From assembly GCA_028717865.1 (NCBI GenBank), contig JAQUMZ010000015.1, positions 1 to 16,656 on the forward strand: a DNA stretch of 16,656 nucleotides, given 5' to 3'. A model generated the notes under the pieces. The model was given only the letters and a program-made list of their open reading frames with translations. It searched no databases and had not been told where the DNA came from. Positions 1 to 6,966 of this stretch are shown one piece after another (positions within the stretch are counted from its first letter, which is position 1; every line of letters begins with the position of its first letter). This stretch comes from Elusimicrobiota bacterium (GTDB lineage Bacteria > Elusimicrobiota > Elusimicrobia > UBA1565 > UBA9628). A program made the position numbers and the translations under genes.

Positions 1-9
1 TTCCGATCT
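1..9. other. probable Illumina adapter remnant at contig edge
   Basis: The first nine bases, TTCCGATCT, are identical to the 3' end of the standard Illumina TruSeq adapters (known adapter sequence). The reading frame continues through them as Phe-Arg-Ser, which does not fit a receiver domain: a hydrophobic beta strand is expected directly before the acidic Asp cluster that starts at base 10. I infer untrimmed adapter at the end of an assembled contig, not genome. Confidence 0.6.
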
Positions 10-393
10 GATGACGATTTCGGCGTCGTCGATTTGATGGCGACGATCTTGGCCAAGGCGGGCCACCGGGTCAGCACCAGCGCCTCCGGGCTGGAGACGC
101 TCCAGAAGCTTGGCTTGCAGCCCGACGATCCCGCCGCGAAACTCCCCGATCTGTTGGTCCTCGACATCATGATGCCGAAGTCGGACGGCTACACCGTGGG
201 CACCGTCATCCGCAACAATCCCCGGACCCGGGCCCTGCCCATCGTCGTGGTGTCCGCCCTGCGCGAGATGAGCCGGCTGTTCACGGCCACCGTGCAGGTC
301 GAAGGCTTCATCACCAAGCCGTTCTCTCCGGAGGACCTGATCTCCACGATCGCCAAGGTTCTCAGCGACAGCAAGGCCAAAGCCAAGAGGTAG
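1..393 (+). CDS. response regulator receiver-domain protein, 3' part (5' end off the window)
   Basis: Partial gene entering from the left edge and ending at TAG 391-393. The visible part is a nearly complete CheY-like receiver domain. It starts within the acidic pocket (Asp-Asp-Asp encoded from base 10). The phosphoacceptor Asp lies in the LVLDIMMP motif (codon at 163). The conserved Ser is in IVVVSA, and the conserved Lys is in FITKPF. It ends about 15 residues after that Lys in a Lys/Ala-rich tail, so there is no C-terminal output domain. A partner kinase would phosphorylate it. The ATG at 37 or TTG at 34 would remove beta strand 1 and the acidic pocket, so they are not the true start. The first three codons are probably adapter. 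A small hairpin and a convergent gene follow. The family is certain; the regulated process is unknown. Confidence 0.88.
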   Translation, partial: FRSDDDFGVVDLMATILAKAGHRVSTSASGLETLQKLGLQPDDPAAKLPDLLVLDIMMPKSDGYTVGTVIRNNPRTRALPIVVVSALREMSRLFTATVQVEGFITKPFSPEDLISTIAKVLSDSKAKAKR

Positions 394-398
394 CAGCG

Positions 399-417
399 GC
401 CGCCGGGCGAGGGCGGC
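399..417. terminator. GC-rich hairpin between convergent genes
   Basis: The arms GCCGCC (399-404) and GGCGGC (412-417) enclose a 7-nt loop. They sit in the 35-bp gap between the response regulator (stop at 393) and the convergent hydrolase gene (stop at 429). No good T-tract follows on either strand (GGGTTCC on +), so a terminator role is inferred from position only. Confidence 0.35.
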
Positions 418-428
418 GGGTTCCTCGG

Positions 429-1193
429 CTAGGCGGAAGCGATATCCGTCCGACGGTCCCGCAGGAACGGCAATTTGGCGCGCGTGGCCAGCACGAGGTC
501 GCGGCCGACGTCGGCCGCGGCTACGAATACGGCCTCCGCTTCGCGGCAGTCGAGCACGACCCGGCCCAGCGGGTCGTATATCATCGAGTTGCCGCAGTAT
601 TCGGTCCGGGGGTCCCGGCCCGTGCGATTGACTCCGACCACGTAGGCTTGGTTCTCTATGGCGCGGGCCTGCAGCAGCCGCGTCCAGTGCTCGGCGCGCC
701 GGGCGGGCCAGGAGGCGATCACGACGTAAAGATCCGCGCGCGCCGCCGCGTTCCAGAACAGGTAGGGAAAGCGCAGGTCGAAGCAGACGGCCGGGACCAC
801 GGACATGCCCTGGATTATGAAGTTGATCTGCCGCGAGCCCGGCAGATAGGCCTTGTCCTCCTCCGTCAGGGAAAAAAGGTGCAGCTTGGAATAGGAGGCG
901 AAAAGCGCGCCCTCTTTGTCCATGGTCAGCAGATTGTTGCGTCCCGCCTGCGCGCCGCCGAAGGTGACGCACATGCGGTGGCGCCGGGCCAAATCGCTGA
1001 AGAAGGACAAATCCGAGGCGTCGAGCGCGGTCTTCAGCGGGTCCATGGAGAAGCCGGAGAGCGTCATCTCGGGGAACACCATCCAATCGATTCCGTCCTT
1101 GGCGGAGCAGTCGCTGAGGAGAGAGAGGATCTTTTTCTTCGTCGCGGCCTTGTCCTCCCAGGCCATGTCCAGCTGGCAGATGGCGATTCTCAT
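429..1193 (-). CDS. carbon-nitrogen hydrolase (nitrilase superfamily), omega-amidase-like
   Basis: A 254-residue cytoplasmic hydrolase of the nitrilase superfamily, full length for a single-domain member. The Glu-Lys-Cys triad is visible: Glu42 in FPEMTLSGF, Lys103 in YSKLHLFS, and Cys137 in AVCFDLRFP. The CFDLRFP context resembles omega-amidase (YafV/NIT2) proteins, which hydrolyse alpha-ketoglutaramate or alpha-ketosuccinamate. That substrate is inferred; other amides or carbamoyl compounds are possible. ATG 1193 is chosen because the protein then begins directly with the first beta strand (MRIAICQLDM). No Shine-Dalgarno sequence precedes it. Instead a TAGAAT box lies 9 nt upstream, suggesting a leaderless transcript. 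It is divergent from the glycosyltransferase gene, with 81 bp between the starts. Confidence 0.88.
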   Translation of the reverse strand: MRIAICQLDMAWEDKAATKKKILSLLSDCSAKDGIDWMVFPEMTLSGFSMDPLKTALDASDLSFFSDLARRHRMCVTFGGAQAGRNNLLTMDKEGALFASYSKLHLFSLTEEDKAYLPGSRQINFIIQGMSVVPAVCFDLRFPYLFWNAAARADLYVVIASWPARRAEHWTRLLQARAIENQAYVVGVNRTGRDPRTEYCGNSMIYDPLGRVVLDCREAEAVFVAAADVGRDLVLATRAKLPFLRDRRTDIASA

Positions 1194-1202
1194 GACGGTG
1201 TG

Positions 1203-1208
1203 ATTCTA
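1203..1208 (-). promoter_or_regulatory. predicted -10 box of the hydrolase gene
   Basis: TAGAAT on the minus strand matches five of six bases of the TATAAT consensus and ends 9 nt before ATG 1193, so transcription would start within about 3 nt of the start codon. I see no convincing -35 box at 16-18 nt spacing. The box lies in a locally AT-richer stretch of an otherwise GC-rich gap. Confidence 0.4.
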
Positions 1209-1259
1209 CAAAGTCCCGGCGGCTTGGCGCGAGGCCGAATCCCGCCGGCCGCCTTCTGC

Positions 1260-1265
1260 TATCAT
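1260..1265 (+). promoter_or_regulatory. predicted -10 box of the membrane glycosyltransferase gene
   Basis: TATCAT matches five of six bases of TATAAT and ends 9 nt before ATG 1275. There is no Shine-Dalgarno sequence between them and no clear -35 box. This is the same geometry as the divergent hydrolase promoter. Confidence 0.35.
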
Positions 1266-1274
1266 TATTGCCGC

Positions 1275-2897
1275 ATGAGGGATGCGCGGCGGCGGGAGGC
1301 GGCCGTGGCGGCGGGGTTCGCCGTCCTTGTCCTGTTTTTGTTCTCCGCCAAGCCCTTCCACATGGATGAGCCGTTCTTTCTGGCCATCGCCCGGCACATC
1401 CTTCAGGATCCCCTGCATCCCTTCGCGTTCGACTACAATTGGTACGGCAGCCGCGTCCCCATGTCGGCCATCAACAACACCCCGCCGTTGGTGGATTATC
1501 TTCTGGCCGCCGGCTGGTCGCTTTCGGGCGGGCGCGAATGGCTGACGCGCATCTTCTTCCTGCCCTGGGACATCGCCGCCGCCGTATCCCTTTATTATAT
1601 CGCCGCGCGCTTCCTTTCGCGCCCGCTGTGGCCCGTTCTGATAGTCATCGCCAGTCCGGCCTATATGATCAATTTGAATCATGTGATGCCGGAGCGCTTG
1701 GTCGCGGGCTTTGCGTTCCCGTGCCTGTGGTTCCTGATCCGGGCCGTGGACCAGGCGCGCCCGGCCCTGTTTTGGCTGTCGGCGGCATGCTTCGCGGGCG
1801 CGCTGCTGTCTAAGTACGGAGCGGTCTTCCTCGTTTTGCCGGTGCTGGCTTACGCTCGCGAGCGGGGCGTGTCGAGCCGGCGGCAGGCCGCGTATTTCGC
1901 CGTTGGCTTCGGCGCCCTGCTGGCCTACCTGGCCTGGCAGGCGCTCTGCGGAGGGCGGGCCGCGAACGCGGTTTGGGCGGTGACGAGCCAGTCCAGCGCG
2001 ATGTTCTGGTCCTCCTGGCCGCACAAGCTGCGCTCCTTCCTGGCCTTTACGGCGGGTTGCGGCGCAACCGCGATCTTCTGGCCCTATCTGGCCTATCCCA
2101 GGCGGAGTTTGCCGGCGATCGCGGCGGCCGCCGCCGGCGCGCTGTTCGTTCCAGGGCTCGACTTGGCGCCGCTGGTGCGGCCGATCGATCGTTGGACCGG
2201 GCTCGTCCTGGCCTGTGGGGCGGCCTGGGGCCTGGCCGGCCTCTTCGCCGACGCCCGCAAGCCCGGCTGGAAGCTTTGGGCGCCGTGGATCATGTCCGTG
2301 GCCTTGGTTCAGTTGTGTCTTTACTGGTCCATCATGGCCAGGCTGATATTGTTCCTGGTTCCGCCGTTGACTTTCGGCCTGGCCGAGACGCTGGAAGCGC
2401 GCCGCCGCCCCCTTCCCGCCGGATTGTATCCCCTCACGCTGGCCGCGACCCTGGCCCTGAGCCTGGCCCTGGCCCAGGTCGATTATCGCTATGCCGCCGC
2501 CCAGAAGCAGGCGGCCGGCCAAATCGCGCGGCAATACCTGGCCGCGGGCCGGCGCGTCTGGTGCATCCCGCATTGGGGACTGCAGCATTATCTGGAGGCC
2601 GCCGGGGCGATCGAGATGGATTTTTCGCGCGGAGGCTGGGACCTGGTCCGGCCCGGGGACGTCGTGGTCCTGACGCGGGTCAATTCCAACGTTTACCGGC
2701 CGCGGCGCCCGCTGTTGGCGGACGTCCACGGCTGGACGATCGGCGCCGGCATGCCCCTTCGACTCGTCAGCGGCTGGACCGGGGAAGGGGGATTTTATTC
2801 CAACGTGTCGGGCTTCCTGCCCTTCTCGTGGAGCCGCGAGCCGCTGGAGGAATTTACCGTGCTCGAGGTCCGGGACCGACCCCGTTCTGCGCCTTAG
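1275..2897 (+). CDS. GT-C family integral membrane glycosyltransferase (ArnT/PMT_2-like)
   Basis: A 540-residue polytopic membrane protein. It has many hydrophobic segments (for example residues 10-25, 92-112, 117-131, 143-156, 165-192 and 207-223) and a soluble C-terminal part from about residue 420. The first extracytoplasmic loop begins with HMDEPFFLAIARHI (Asp31-Glu32). This is the acidic motif of GT-C enzymes that use polyprenyl-phosphate sugars, followed by an NNTPPL motif typical of the PMT_2/ArnT group. It probably transfers a sugar to lipid A, another glycan or a protein on the periplasmic face; donor and acceptor are unknown. The open frame extends upstream to 648, but that part is antisense to the hydrolase gene. 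ATG 1275 puts a short basic N-terminus before the first membrane helix. The last 44 bp overlap the convergent kinase gene. Confidence 0.82.
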   Translation: MRDARRREAAVAAGFAVLVLFLFSAKPFHMDEPFFLAIARHILQDPLHPFAFDYNWYGSRVPMSAINNTPPLVDYLLAAGWSLSGGREWLTRIFFLPWDIAAAVSLYYIAARFLSRPLWPVLIVIASPAYMINLNHVMPERLVAGFAFPCLWFLIRAVDQARPALFWLSAACFAGALLSKYGAVFLVLPVLAYARERGVSSRRQAAYFAVGFGALLAYLAWQALCGGRAANAVWAVTSQSSAMFWSSWPHKLRSFLAFTAGCGATAIFWPYLAYPRRSLPAIAAAAAGALFVPGLDLAPLVRPIDRWTGLVLACGAAWGLAGLFADARKPGWKLWAPWIMSVALVQLCLYWSIMARLILFLVPPLTFGLAETLEARRRPLPAGLYPLTLAATLALSLALAQVDYRYAAAQKQAAGQIARQYLAAGRRVWCIPHWGLQHYLEAAGAIEMDFSRGGWDLVRPGDVVVLTRVNSNVYRPRRPLLADVHGWTIGAGMPLRLVSGWTGEGGFYSNVSGFLPFSWSREPLEEFTVLEVRDRPRSAP

Positions 2898-3978
2898 TCG
2901 GCTGCGGCAAATCTAGCGCGAAGACGCTGCCGCCGCCCGGCCGGTCCTCGACATGGATATCGCCGCGCAGGGCCTGGGCGGCCGCGCGGCAGAAGGCCAG
3001 GCCGACGCCGGTGCCTTGGCTCCGATCCCCGGTGGCGTACTTGTCGAAAAGGCGCGGCTTTTGCTCCTTGGGAATTCCCGGGCCGCGGTCGCATACGGCC
3101 ACGCGCAGACCCGCCGGAGTGCGAGCGGCTTCCAGCGTCACTTCCGTTCCCCGCGGGGAGAATTTCAAGGCGTTGGAGGCGAGATTGACCAGGATGCGGA
3201 AGAGCAGGTTCGCGTCGCTGATCAGCCGGCTCGACTCCGGCGGAATCACGACGCGCAGGCTGACGCCGCGGTTGCGGCACCAGCCCCGGAACAGCTCGGA
3301 AACCTTGCCCGCCAGCTCGTCGAGCTGGACGGCGGCCAGATCGGGCTTGAGGCAGGCTGTTTCCGCCTGGCCCAGGTCCAGCAGGTCGTTGAGCATCAAA
3401 AGCATGAATTCCGCGGCGGTGCCGGCCGAGGTCAGGAGGTTGTGGTGGTCCTTGTCGCTGATCAATCCGTATTGGGCGGCCAATTGGAGGGTCCCCTTGA
3501 TCGAGGCCAGCGGGGCTTTCAAATCGTGCACGATCATGTCGGTCAGGTCCTGCCGGGCGCGATGGCGCAGTTCGAGCTCGTAATTACGGCGGGCGAGGGT
3601 GTCGCGGGATTGCTTGAGCTTGAGATGGGCCTGCACGCGGGCCAGGAGCTCCTCTACGGCGAAGGGTTTGGGGATGTAGTCTTGCGCGCCGAGGTTGAAG
3701 CATTTCAGGCGGGTCTTGAGATCGCTCGATGCGGTCAAGAACATGAAGGGGGGGTCTCCGCCCGCGGCCAAGTTGAATTCCTTGGCCAGCTCCAGCCCGT
3801 TGCCGTCGGGCAGGCCGATGTCAATGATCAGCAGGTCGAATTTGACGGAGTGAAAAATCTTTCGGGCTTCGGCGGCGGTCCCGCAGACGAAGGATTCGAA
3901 GCCGGCGTTTTCAAGCACCGTTTTCGCGTAGCCTTGAATGTTGGCGTCATCCTCTATTACTAGTATGCGTTGTCCCAT
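2854..3978 (-). CDS. soluble hybrid protein: N-terminal receiver domain plus histidine kinase
   Basis: A 374-residue cytoplasmic two-component protein with no membrane segment. Residues 3-118 form a receiver domain: acidic Glu9-Asp10-Asp11, phosphoacceptor Asp53 in IIDIGLPDG, Thr82 in FLTASS, and Lys104 in PKPF. After a helical linker comes a HisKA domain with His151 in VHDLKAPLASI. A HATPase_c domain follows, with an N box at 265-269 (NLASNALKFSP), a G1 box DRGPGIP (297-303), and a G2 box GTGVGLAFC. Such receiver-first kinases usually act in phosphorelays downstream of another kinase. ATG 3978 is chosen because the receiver starts right there. The upstream in-frame TTG at 4014 is itself part of a perfect -35 box, so the longer reading is unlikely. 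The 3' end runs 44 bp into the convergent glycosyltransferase gene. Confidence 0.9.
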   Translation of the reverse strand: MGQRILVIEDDANIQGYAKTVLENAGFESFVCGTAAEARKIFHSVKFDLLIIDIGLPDGNGLELAKEFNLAAGGDPPFMFLTASSDLKTRLKCFNLGAQDYIPKPFAVEELLARVQAHLKLKQSRDTLARRNYELELRHRARQDLTDMIVHDLKAPLASIKGTLQLAAQYGLISDKDHHNLLTSAGTAAEFMLLMLNDLLDLGQAETACLKPDLAAVQLDELAGKVSELFRGWCRNRGVSLRVVIPPESSRLISDANLLFRILVNLASNALKFSPRGTEVTLEAARTPAGLRVAVCDRGPGIPKEQKPRLFDKYATGDRSQGTGVGLAFCRAAAQALRGDIHVEDRPGGGSVFALDLPQPTKAQNGVGPGPRAR

Positions 3979-3985
3979 ATGGCCT

Positions 3986-4014
3986 AGTATGACCATCGGC
4001 GAAGGTCTTGTCAA
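3986..4014 (-). promoter_or_regulatory. sigma70-type promoter of the kinase gene, leaderless geometry
   Basis: On the minus strand, TTGACA (4014-4009, perfect consensus) is followed after 17 bp by CATACT (3991-3986, four of six matches to TATAAT). The -10 box ends 7 nt before ATG 3978, so the predicted start site lies at or next to the A of the ATG. No Shine-Dalgarno sequence could then be present in the mRNA. Confidence 0.6.
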
Positions 4015-4079
4015 GCCGAGCCAAGCCTATATCCGCCAACCGAAAGAAAGGGCTGCCTGAGCTGCCTGGAGAAGGACGA

Positions 4080-4127
4080 GTAAAACGGCCGAGCCGTCAG
4101 CTCATGTCGTTTGCGCTGACGGCTCGG
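4080..4127 (-). terminator. intrinsic terminator ending the lpxB-rel transcript
   Basis: A perfect 13-bp inverted repeat (4089-4101 with 4115-4127, arm CCGAGCCGTCAGC) encloses a 13-nt loop. Reading on the minus strand the stem is followed by CCGTTTTA, a short T-tract. It lies 218 nt after the rel stop codon and before the kinase promoter, as expected for the end of the long minus-strand operon. Confidence 0.7.
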
Positions 4128-4208
4128 AACCGACGGCCGAAGGCCGGCGGAAGAACCGCTGGTGCGGGTTTCTTTGGAAACACGGTTCCGGTCGTCGCTG
4201 CGCGCCGC

Positions 4209-4257
4209 CCGGTTGCGCTCGGTAAACGGCCGCCGAGCTCTCGTTTAACGGCTGACC
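4209..4257. repeat. copy A of a 48-49 nt intergenic element
   Basis: The element runs from CCGGTTGCGCTC (4209-4220) to TTAACGGC (4245-4252) plus TGACC (4253-4257). The same end blocks, in the same order and at nearly the same distance, occur at 6963-7010, while the 24-nt middle differs. The middle here is GC-rich and includes GAGCTC. Two copies are visible; I do not recognise the family. Confidence 0.5.
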
Positions 4258-4344
4258 GAGCTCGTGGCCTGACCCCCGGACGCCCCTACAGCTGTTCATT
4301 TTTCGCCGGATCGCCCGAGCCCGAGGTCATGCGCCAGCCGCCGT

Positions 4345-5796
4345 TCAGGCGACGATGCCTTTTTCGCGCAGGAAGTGGCGGATTTTGGAGCGGGCGCGGG
4401 CGGTCTTGACGAAAATCAGCCAATCTTTCTTGGGCACCGAGCCGCGTTTGGTGAGGATCTTGCAGATGTCCCCGGACTTGAGCTGGTAATCGAGCTTCAC
4501 CATCTTGTTGTTGACCTGGGCGCCCACGCAGGCCATGCCCACCTCGGTGTGCACGGCGAAGGCGAAATCGAGGGGCGTGGCGCCGGCCGGCAAGGCCTTG
4601 ACCTCGCCCGCGGGCGTGAAGACGAAAACCTGGTTGAGCTCGAGATCGGTCTTGAGGCTGTCCAGGAATTCCCGCGGGCTCTTGAGATCCTGCAGCCACT
4701 CGATCCATTGCCGCAGCCAGTTGAGTTTCTCCTCCAGGTGGGCGTCCTTGGCGTGCTCGCCCGTCTTGTAGCGCCAGTGCGCCGCGATGCCGTACTCGGC
4801 GGTGCGATGCATCTCCTCCGTGCGGATCTGGATTTCCACGAGCTCGCCCCCGGGACCCATCACGGTGGTGTGGAGGCTTTGATACAGGTTCATTTTCGGG
4901 ATGGAGATGTAGTCGGTGAACGAGCCCGCCACCGGCTTGTATTGGGTGTGCACGATGCCCAGCAGAGCGTAGCAATTGGCCAACGTGTCGGTGATGACGC
5001 GCACGCCGAGGGCGTCCTGGATCTCCTCGAAGGATTTGTTCTGCCGGCGCATCTTGCCGTAGATCGAATAGAGGCTTTTGGAGCGCGAAAGTATTCGGTG
5101 GGGGATTCCGCTGTCGGCCAGGGCTCTTTCCACGGATTCCTTGAAGCGCCGCAGCGTCGCCTCCCGCGTGGCCAGCATCGCGGTGACCTTAGCCTCCAAT
5201 TCGGCGAATTCTTGGGGCCAAAGCCTTTGGAAGGCCAGGTCCTCCAGCCGGCCCTTGAGCTGGAACATGCCCAGCCGGTGGGCCAGCGGCGCGTAAAGGG
5301 AAATGGTCTCGTGGGCGATGCGCTGCTGCTTCTCCGGGGGCAGATAGCCCAGGGTCTGCATGTTGTGCAGGCGGTCGGCCAGCTTGATGACGATGACCCG
5401 GATGTCTTGCGCGGTGGCCAGCAGCATCTTGCGCCAGTTCTCGGCCTGGATGTCGTCCCGGGAGGAATATTCCAGGTGCTCCAGCTTGGTGACGCCCAGG
5501 ACCAGCCGGGTGATCTCCTCGCCGAATTCCGCGCGCATGGTTTCCCGGTTGACCGGGGTGTCCTCGAGCACGTCGTGCAGCAGGCCCGCGCAGATCGTGG
5601 GCAGATCCAGCTTCCAGTCCACCAGCGAGGAGGCCACGGACATGCAATGGGAAAAATACCGCTCTCCCGATGCGCGTTCCTGGTCGCCGTGGGCCTGGAT
5701 CGAATAGGCGTAGGCCTTGCGCAAGATCGCGGTGTCGACATGGGGGGCGTACGCCGAGAACTTCGCCACCAGCTCGTCCTGGTCGTAAGCGTTCAT
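4345..5796 (-). CDS. RelA/SpoT-family (p)ppGpp synthetase/hydrolase, short form without C-terminal ACT region
   Basis: A 483-residue cytoplasmic stringent-response enzyme. An N-terminal HD hydrolase domain shows His50, the HDVLED motif (His74-Asp75, Glu78-Asp79), and Asp141/Asn145 in KLADRLHNMQ. The synthetase domain (about 225-345) has RSKSLYSIYGKM, YKPVAGSFTDYISIPK, NLYQSLHT and EIQIRT (Glu321). A TGS domain occupies about 387-449. The protein stops soon after the helix following TGS, whereas typical long Rel/SpoT proteins have about 700 residues with helical, zinc-finger/CC and ACT domains. The reading frame ends in an ordinary TGA followed by an intergenic region and terminator, so this looks like a natural short form. 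NLYQSLHT replaces the usual NGYQSLHT. The hydrolase motifs look intact; synthetase activity is likely but not proven. ATG 5796 overlaps the lpxB stop by 4 nt, so translation is probably coupled. Confidence 0.9.
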   Translation of the reverse strand: MNAYDQDELVAKFSAYAPHVDTAILRKAYAYSIQAHGDQERASGERYFSHCMSVASSLVDWKLDLPTICAGLLHDVLEDTPVNRETMRAEFGEEITRLVLGVTKLEHLEYSSRDDIQAENWRKMLLATAQDIRVIVIKLADRLHNMQTLGYLPPEKQQRIAHETISLYAPLAHRLGMFQLKGRLEDLAFQRLWPQEFAELEAKVTAMLATREATLRRFKESVERALADSGIPHRILSRSKSLYSIYGKMRRQNKSFEEIQDALGVRVITDTLANCYALLGIVHTQYKPVAGSFTDYISIPKMNLYQSLHTTVMGPGGELVEIQIRTEEMHRTAEYGIAAHWRYKTGEHAKDAHLEEKLNWLRQWIEWLQDLKSPREFLDSLKTDLELNQVFVFTPAGEVKALPAGATPLDFAFAVHTEVGMACVGAQVNNKMVKLDYQLKSGDICKILTKRGSVPKKDWLIFVKTARARSKIRHFLREKGIVA

Positions 5797-6902
5797 GGCG
5801 CGTCCGCGCGCAGGCCGCCGATGATTTCCCGGGCCGCGCGGGCCGGCGCGCCGCTCTCGCCCAGCCGGCCGCGCAGTTCCAGCAGTTTTTCCCGCACGGC
5901 TTGGAGCCGCTGCGGGTCGTCCAGGAAGCCGGCGGCCGCCTCGGCCACTCGGCCCGCGACGGCCTCGCCCTGGATCAGCTCCGGTACGAGTTCGCGGCCG
6001 GCCAGAATATTGGCCATGGCGATGCGGGGGACCCGGATCAGGGCGCGGGCCACGGCGTAGGTCGGCCAGGACATTTTGTAGACCACGATCATGGGCACGC
6101 CCAGCAGCGCGTTTTCCAGGGTGGCCGTGCCGGAGGACGAGAGGACCAGGTCCGGTTGGCCCCGGCGCAGGTAGCCCGTCTCGCGTACCAGTTCGGCGCG
6201 GCCCGCTGCCGCGCCGTAGGCCGCGTCGGGTAGATGCGGCGAGGCGAAAAGCAGGGCGCGCAGGCCGCCGAAGCGCCGGCGCAGCAGGTCCAGGGACTCC
6301 AGGAATACGGGCAGATGCCGCCGCACCTCGCCGCCCCGGCTGCCCGGGAGCAGCCCGATCGTGAAGGGCGCCCGGGCGGCGGGGCGCGGCGGCGGGGGGG
6401 GGATCAAGTCGAGCAGGGGGTGGCCCACGAAGGCCGCGGGCACGCCGGCCCGGCGGTATATGTCCGCCTCGAACGGGAAGATCACCAGCATCTTGCGCAC
6501 CAGGCGCTTGAGCGTGCGGACCCGGCCGGGCCGGCTGGCCCAGACTTGGGGGCTGATGAAATAGTAGGCCGGCACCCGCGCCGCCTTGGCCAACTCGAGC
6601 ACGCAGCGGTTGAAGCCGTAATAATCTATGCAGACCGCGGCCGCGGGCCGGCGCTCGCGCAGGAAGCGGTTGAGGCGCGCGCCCAAACGCAGGAGAAAGC
6701 CCAGCTTGGCGGCGGGCTCCCAGAAGCCGGTGATGGCGTGGGCGGCGAGATCCTCGATGAATTCGTCGGCTTCCCGGCGCAGGAAAGTCCCTCCGACGGC
6801 GGCGACGCGCGCCCCGGAGGCCTTCAGGGACCTCGCCAGGGCCGAGCCGTGCAGGTCTCCGGAGGGGTCGCCGGCTACGAGCAGGATCAGGGGCGGTTCC
6901 AT
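5793..6902 (-). CDS. lpxB: lipid-A-disaccharide synthase LpxB
   Basis: A 369-residue GT19 enzyme of normal length. It joins UDP-2,3-diacylglucosamine to lipid X (2,3-diacylglucosamine-1-phosphate), forming the beta-1,6 lipid A disaccharide at the inner membrane. Family motifs are clear: AGDPSGD (10-16, usual AGEPSGD), CIDYYGFN (91-98), YYFISPQVWAS (113-123), FPFE (142-145), FVGHPL (158-163), LLPGSRGGE, and SSGTATLEN. ATG 6902 starts directly before the first strand, with GAAGAG just upstream. The gene overlaps rel by 4 nt (ATGA). Upstream it is separated from the rest of the lpx genes by 265 bp of hairpin-rich sequence in which I find no convincing promoter, so it may depend on readthrough. 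Confidence 0.95.
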   Translation of the reverse strand: MEPPLILLVAGDPSGDLHGSALARSLKASGARVAAVGGTFLRREADEFIEDLAAHAITGFWEPAAKLGFLLRLGARLNRFLRERRPAAAVCIDYYGFNRCVLELAKAARVPAYYFISPQVWASRPGRVRTLKRLVRKMLVIFPFEADIYRRAGVPAAFVGHPLLDLIPPPPPRPAARAPFTIGLLPGSRGGEVRRHLPVFLESLDLLRRRFGGLRALLFASPHLPDAAYGAAAGRAELVRETGYLRRGQPDLVLSSSGTATLENALLGVPMIVVYKMSWPTYAVARALIRVPRIAMANILAGRELVPELIQGEAVAGRVAEAAAGFLDDPQRLQAVREKLLELRGRLGESGAPARAAREIIGGLRADAP

Positions 6903-6937
6903 CTCTTCAGCCTGCTGCAGTTGCCACCCCGACGGCT

Positions 6938-6966
6938 CCGGCTCGCCCCTCCTATGGGCGAGCCGG
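6938..6966. repeat. perfect 11-bp inverted repeat upstream of lpxB
   Basis: CCGGCTCGCCC (6938-6948) pairs with GGGCGAGCCGG (6956-6966) around a 7-nt loop. It lies 36 nt before the lpxB start codon, so in the mRNA it would be a very stable hairpin in the lpxB leader. It lacks a T-tract and is not a classical terminator. Confidence 0.7.

Larger units (their letters stand above)
3979..4344. other. intergenic region between rel and the kinase gene
   Basis: This 366-bp stretch has no gene I can support; the overlapping plus-strand open frame (4008-4409) has no family features. It contains, in minus-strand order, a shared 49-nt repeat element (4209-4257), a nested hairpin (GAACCG 4153-4158 with CGGTTC 4183-4188, enclosing GTTTC-TTTG-GAAAC), a small CGGCC-GAA-GGCCG hairpin (4134-4146), a strong terminator (4080-4127) and the kinase promoter. 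On the minus strand the segment 4222-4262 also shows an imperfect tandem duplication beginning GAGCTCGG. Confidence 0.6.

Noticed and set aside
648..1274. N-terminal extension of the glycosyltransferase frame by 209 residues
   Set aside because: This part is antisense to the well-supported hydrolase gene, has Gly/Arg/His-rich shadow composition, and the membrane protein starts naturally at ATG 1275.
4375..6060. long plus-strand open frame of 561 codons
   Set aside because: It runs antisense to rel and lpxB and has no family motifs; long antisense frames are expected at this GC content. The same holds for the plus-strand frames over skp, bamA and lpxD, and for 4008-4409.
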